A DNA stretch of 64,000 nt from Terebella lapidaria. Taxonomy: Eukaryota > Annelida > Polychaeta > Terebellida > Terebellidae. Numbering within the stretch: the first letter of the stretch is position 1; every line of letters starts with the position of its first letter. A program made the translations under genes and the position numbers. Positions 60,401 to 63,400 of the stretch are shown here, one piece after another. The notes under the pieces are model-generated. The model did not search any database. It worked only from the letters and a program-made list of their open reading frames with translations, and was not told where the DNA came from. The stretch is taken from assembly GCA_949152475.1 (NCBI GenBank), contig OX424562.1, positions 20,956,209 through 21,020,208 of the forward strand, given 5' to 3'.

Positions 60401-63400
60401 GACTCCGGTCATCCACCCTCAACCAGATCGGTGCGGACTGCTTTGACGCACCCCTGGAGGTTGTGCTGTACCCCATCTTGGTCCGGAAATGGGGCAAGCT
60501 TGTCAGGGAACACCGCGTGGTTGATAGAGTGGAGATGATCTCTGTGATTGCGCCGCTGAATGCTGGAAGTCTCCCCTCCATCCAGGAAGCCCCGACTAGG
60601 CCTCTGTGGCTGCCAGGGTTGCAGTTTCCACCCCCGCTGCGGGAGCCAGGGCTCCTTCCCACCTCCGGGGCTATGTCTTCCTCCCTCGTTGAGAGAGCCG
60701 GAGTCCCCGGGAAGAAGGACCACCAGCCGATAAAGGAAGGCTAGTGAGGCTGACTGGTCACGCTCCGTAGGGCCGCAGTGACATTGCCGAGTCGCTTCTT
60801 GCAGCTCTTGCAGAGTCGCTTCCTTGCACGGATATTCTCGGATCTGCTGGCGCCAGTCGGCAAGGGCAACCGGCAATACTTTTTAGAAGTACCTCATTTT
60901 CCATTACTGGTTTGTCATTTTATAAGATTTATAAAATTAAAAGGTTAATTGAATTCCAAGCACTCGGCACACCTTCCCTTTCAGTGGATGCCCTTCACAG
61001 GTCATCATCCATTTGAGAATTCCTGGCTCAAAATTTTAGCTTGCTTATAATGGGCTCAGTCAAATTTCTGGAGCATTACAGTGTAGTCCATAAGTTTTGG
61101 GATTAGTCCCTATTCTTCCAAAACAGACCCTTAAGGTCTGGTCATTTTGCATCGCGACTTTGGATTCCGCTCACCTTGCTTCTTTCTGGTTACTATGACG
61201 ATGTATTTCTGAATTGTGTATTGGTCCGGATCCCGTCTGGCGGACTATCGTACCTGGTTTTAGTTATGTAATTACGGCAGCCGCTGTGACAGTGCGGCAG
61301 TGCGGTAGTGCATAGCGCTTGTGCCCTAGGTAGCGGGATCCAAGCCTGCATGCCGTAAATCTGTGGCAAACTGTTTGATACGTTGGAGTTCTCCCTACAC
61401 TATCGCAACTTTTCTAGAAATAGCCCACGTGTTAAATGGCCACTCCATTTGGTGCAATTGGAATATCTATTTCACTCAGCAGCACACACATGGACGAAAG
61501 CATAACACATTCTCAAGAGAAAATTAAAACTATAGTCGGAATAATATGATGAAATATTTTTTCGACTTTTATATATTATTTCTTTTTGAAATGAATATCT
61601 AGTTTTCCACGTACGGCTAGGAGTTGATGAAACAACAGAAAGAATTCGCGTCGGTTTTGTATTACTTCGCCTCGTTATTCGGTCCCTCGGTTTTGAAATA
61701 CTAAAATGGCCTCAATCGGACACCATACTATGACAGTCCCGAGCACGTACATTGTTTACATGATACTAGTCTCATGAATATTGGAACCGTAAACTGGTGT
61801 ATTACGACACGACAAAAGTTACGTAGATGGTCGTCTTTGAGCAATTGCACAACTCAGCCCCTCCCGGATATGGTGTGATCTTTTAGTACTCACTGGGGTA
61901 TATAACAAACCGGCAAAATTTTAGGCAAATTGTCGATGCAATCGCTACCAAACCTTACAAGTTTTGGTGCATCAATATGCGTATAGGATGATCTAAGCAA
62001 AAATATGTCATCACAGACCGGGCCTCCGATTTCATCGTCCATAGAGCTATTGTATGGTATCTAAGAAGCAATACTGTAGCCGATGGAAATGCAACAAAAT
62101 GCCTAAAACTTGCAACACCGTATGGAACGACTCCGGGAGTTGAACGTCGTATGAAGCCGATTACACTTTCGTGATCACTTCCGATCAGCCACAAGGACGC
62201 CAGCCGGGAATTAGGACTGGAAATAATCCAGGATTAGCGAAAAGACAGATTGTAACAGTCTGCAAGAGGGTGGCCTTCACACACGTAACACCCACCGAAT
62301 TGTGAATCCAACGGGCTTTTCCGCATTTAGTGGGAAACTGATATGGTGGAAAATATCAAACTGGTCAAACATCCACATTTACGAACAGATCCATTTTTTT
62401 TATGTACACCGCCGATGGTAGAACACGAATATGACGTCGTACAGGTGACTGGTATGCTCGCGCGTGTGTACTGCAAGATATGGTGGCCCGACGATATAGT
62501 ATCGGGGTCGAAATAAGTGTTTATTGTAGGACATGACCTCAGTTCGCCGAGGACAGCCACAACTGAACGAAATTTGTCGTCCTGGGATCCATAGCCACAC
62601 CAGATAATAGCAATGACTGACCATGTCATTCTAACTTTTGCCAGATGTGGCTTTGTGTGCTCCGTAAAGCTTAACGGGTGTGATGATTCCTTAATATTGC
62701 GAATGATTGTCATTGTTTAAATGCTTTACTGCTCGTGTATTACAAAATGCCTGACCTTACTATTTATTTTAATGAAATTATACAATAATATTGAAATATT
62801 GTGTTTCTTTTTTTGGTCAGTATATATATTTTTGAAACAATTTATCACAGACACGTGGTTTGATTTGTAGCATATGAACTTCAAGTGCATATTCACCCTC
62901 GAGTATTTTGGAATGTGTGTCTTATTCTGGCAAGTGTGTCGCAAGTGTGTCAAGCTTTCAGTGGGTACATGTACCACCATCTCAGGAATGCTGGGCGTAC
63001 ATGCGGAAAGCGATCTGTTCTATGCGGCGGGAAAATCGGCGCATCTGACCGTGACTGCAGACTGTGGTAAGCAGACAGTGGTGACCAGACGAATGAGACG
63101 TGACCAGGCAGAGTTGGGGTGTATGTGTGCTCCGATAAAGACGTGTATCAAAGTAAGTTGTATATATGTATATGCACATATACATTACTGAAGGTTTAGG
63201 ATACCACAGGTTTAGGATTCAACACATCTTTATCGTCGTTTTTGAACGAACTGTGTGACTGCGAACTTGTTGGCCGACTTCTAAAATTATTACGTTCCCC
63301 ACTATCTTGTGTCTAGTGCAAGGCTGACCCCCGATGTATCTGGGATGTAGATGATGCTACCTGCTCGGTCAAAAAATGGTGGAACCTTCCGTGGGGAACT

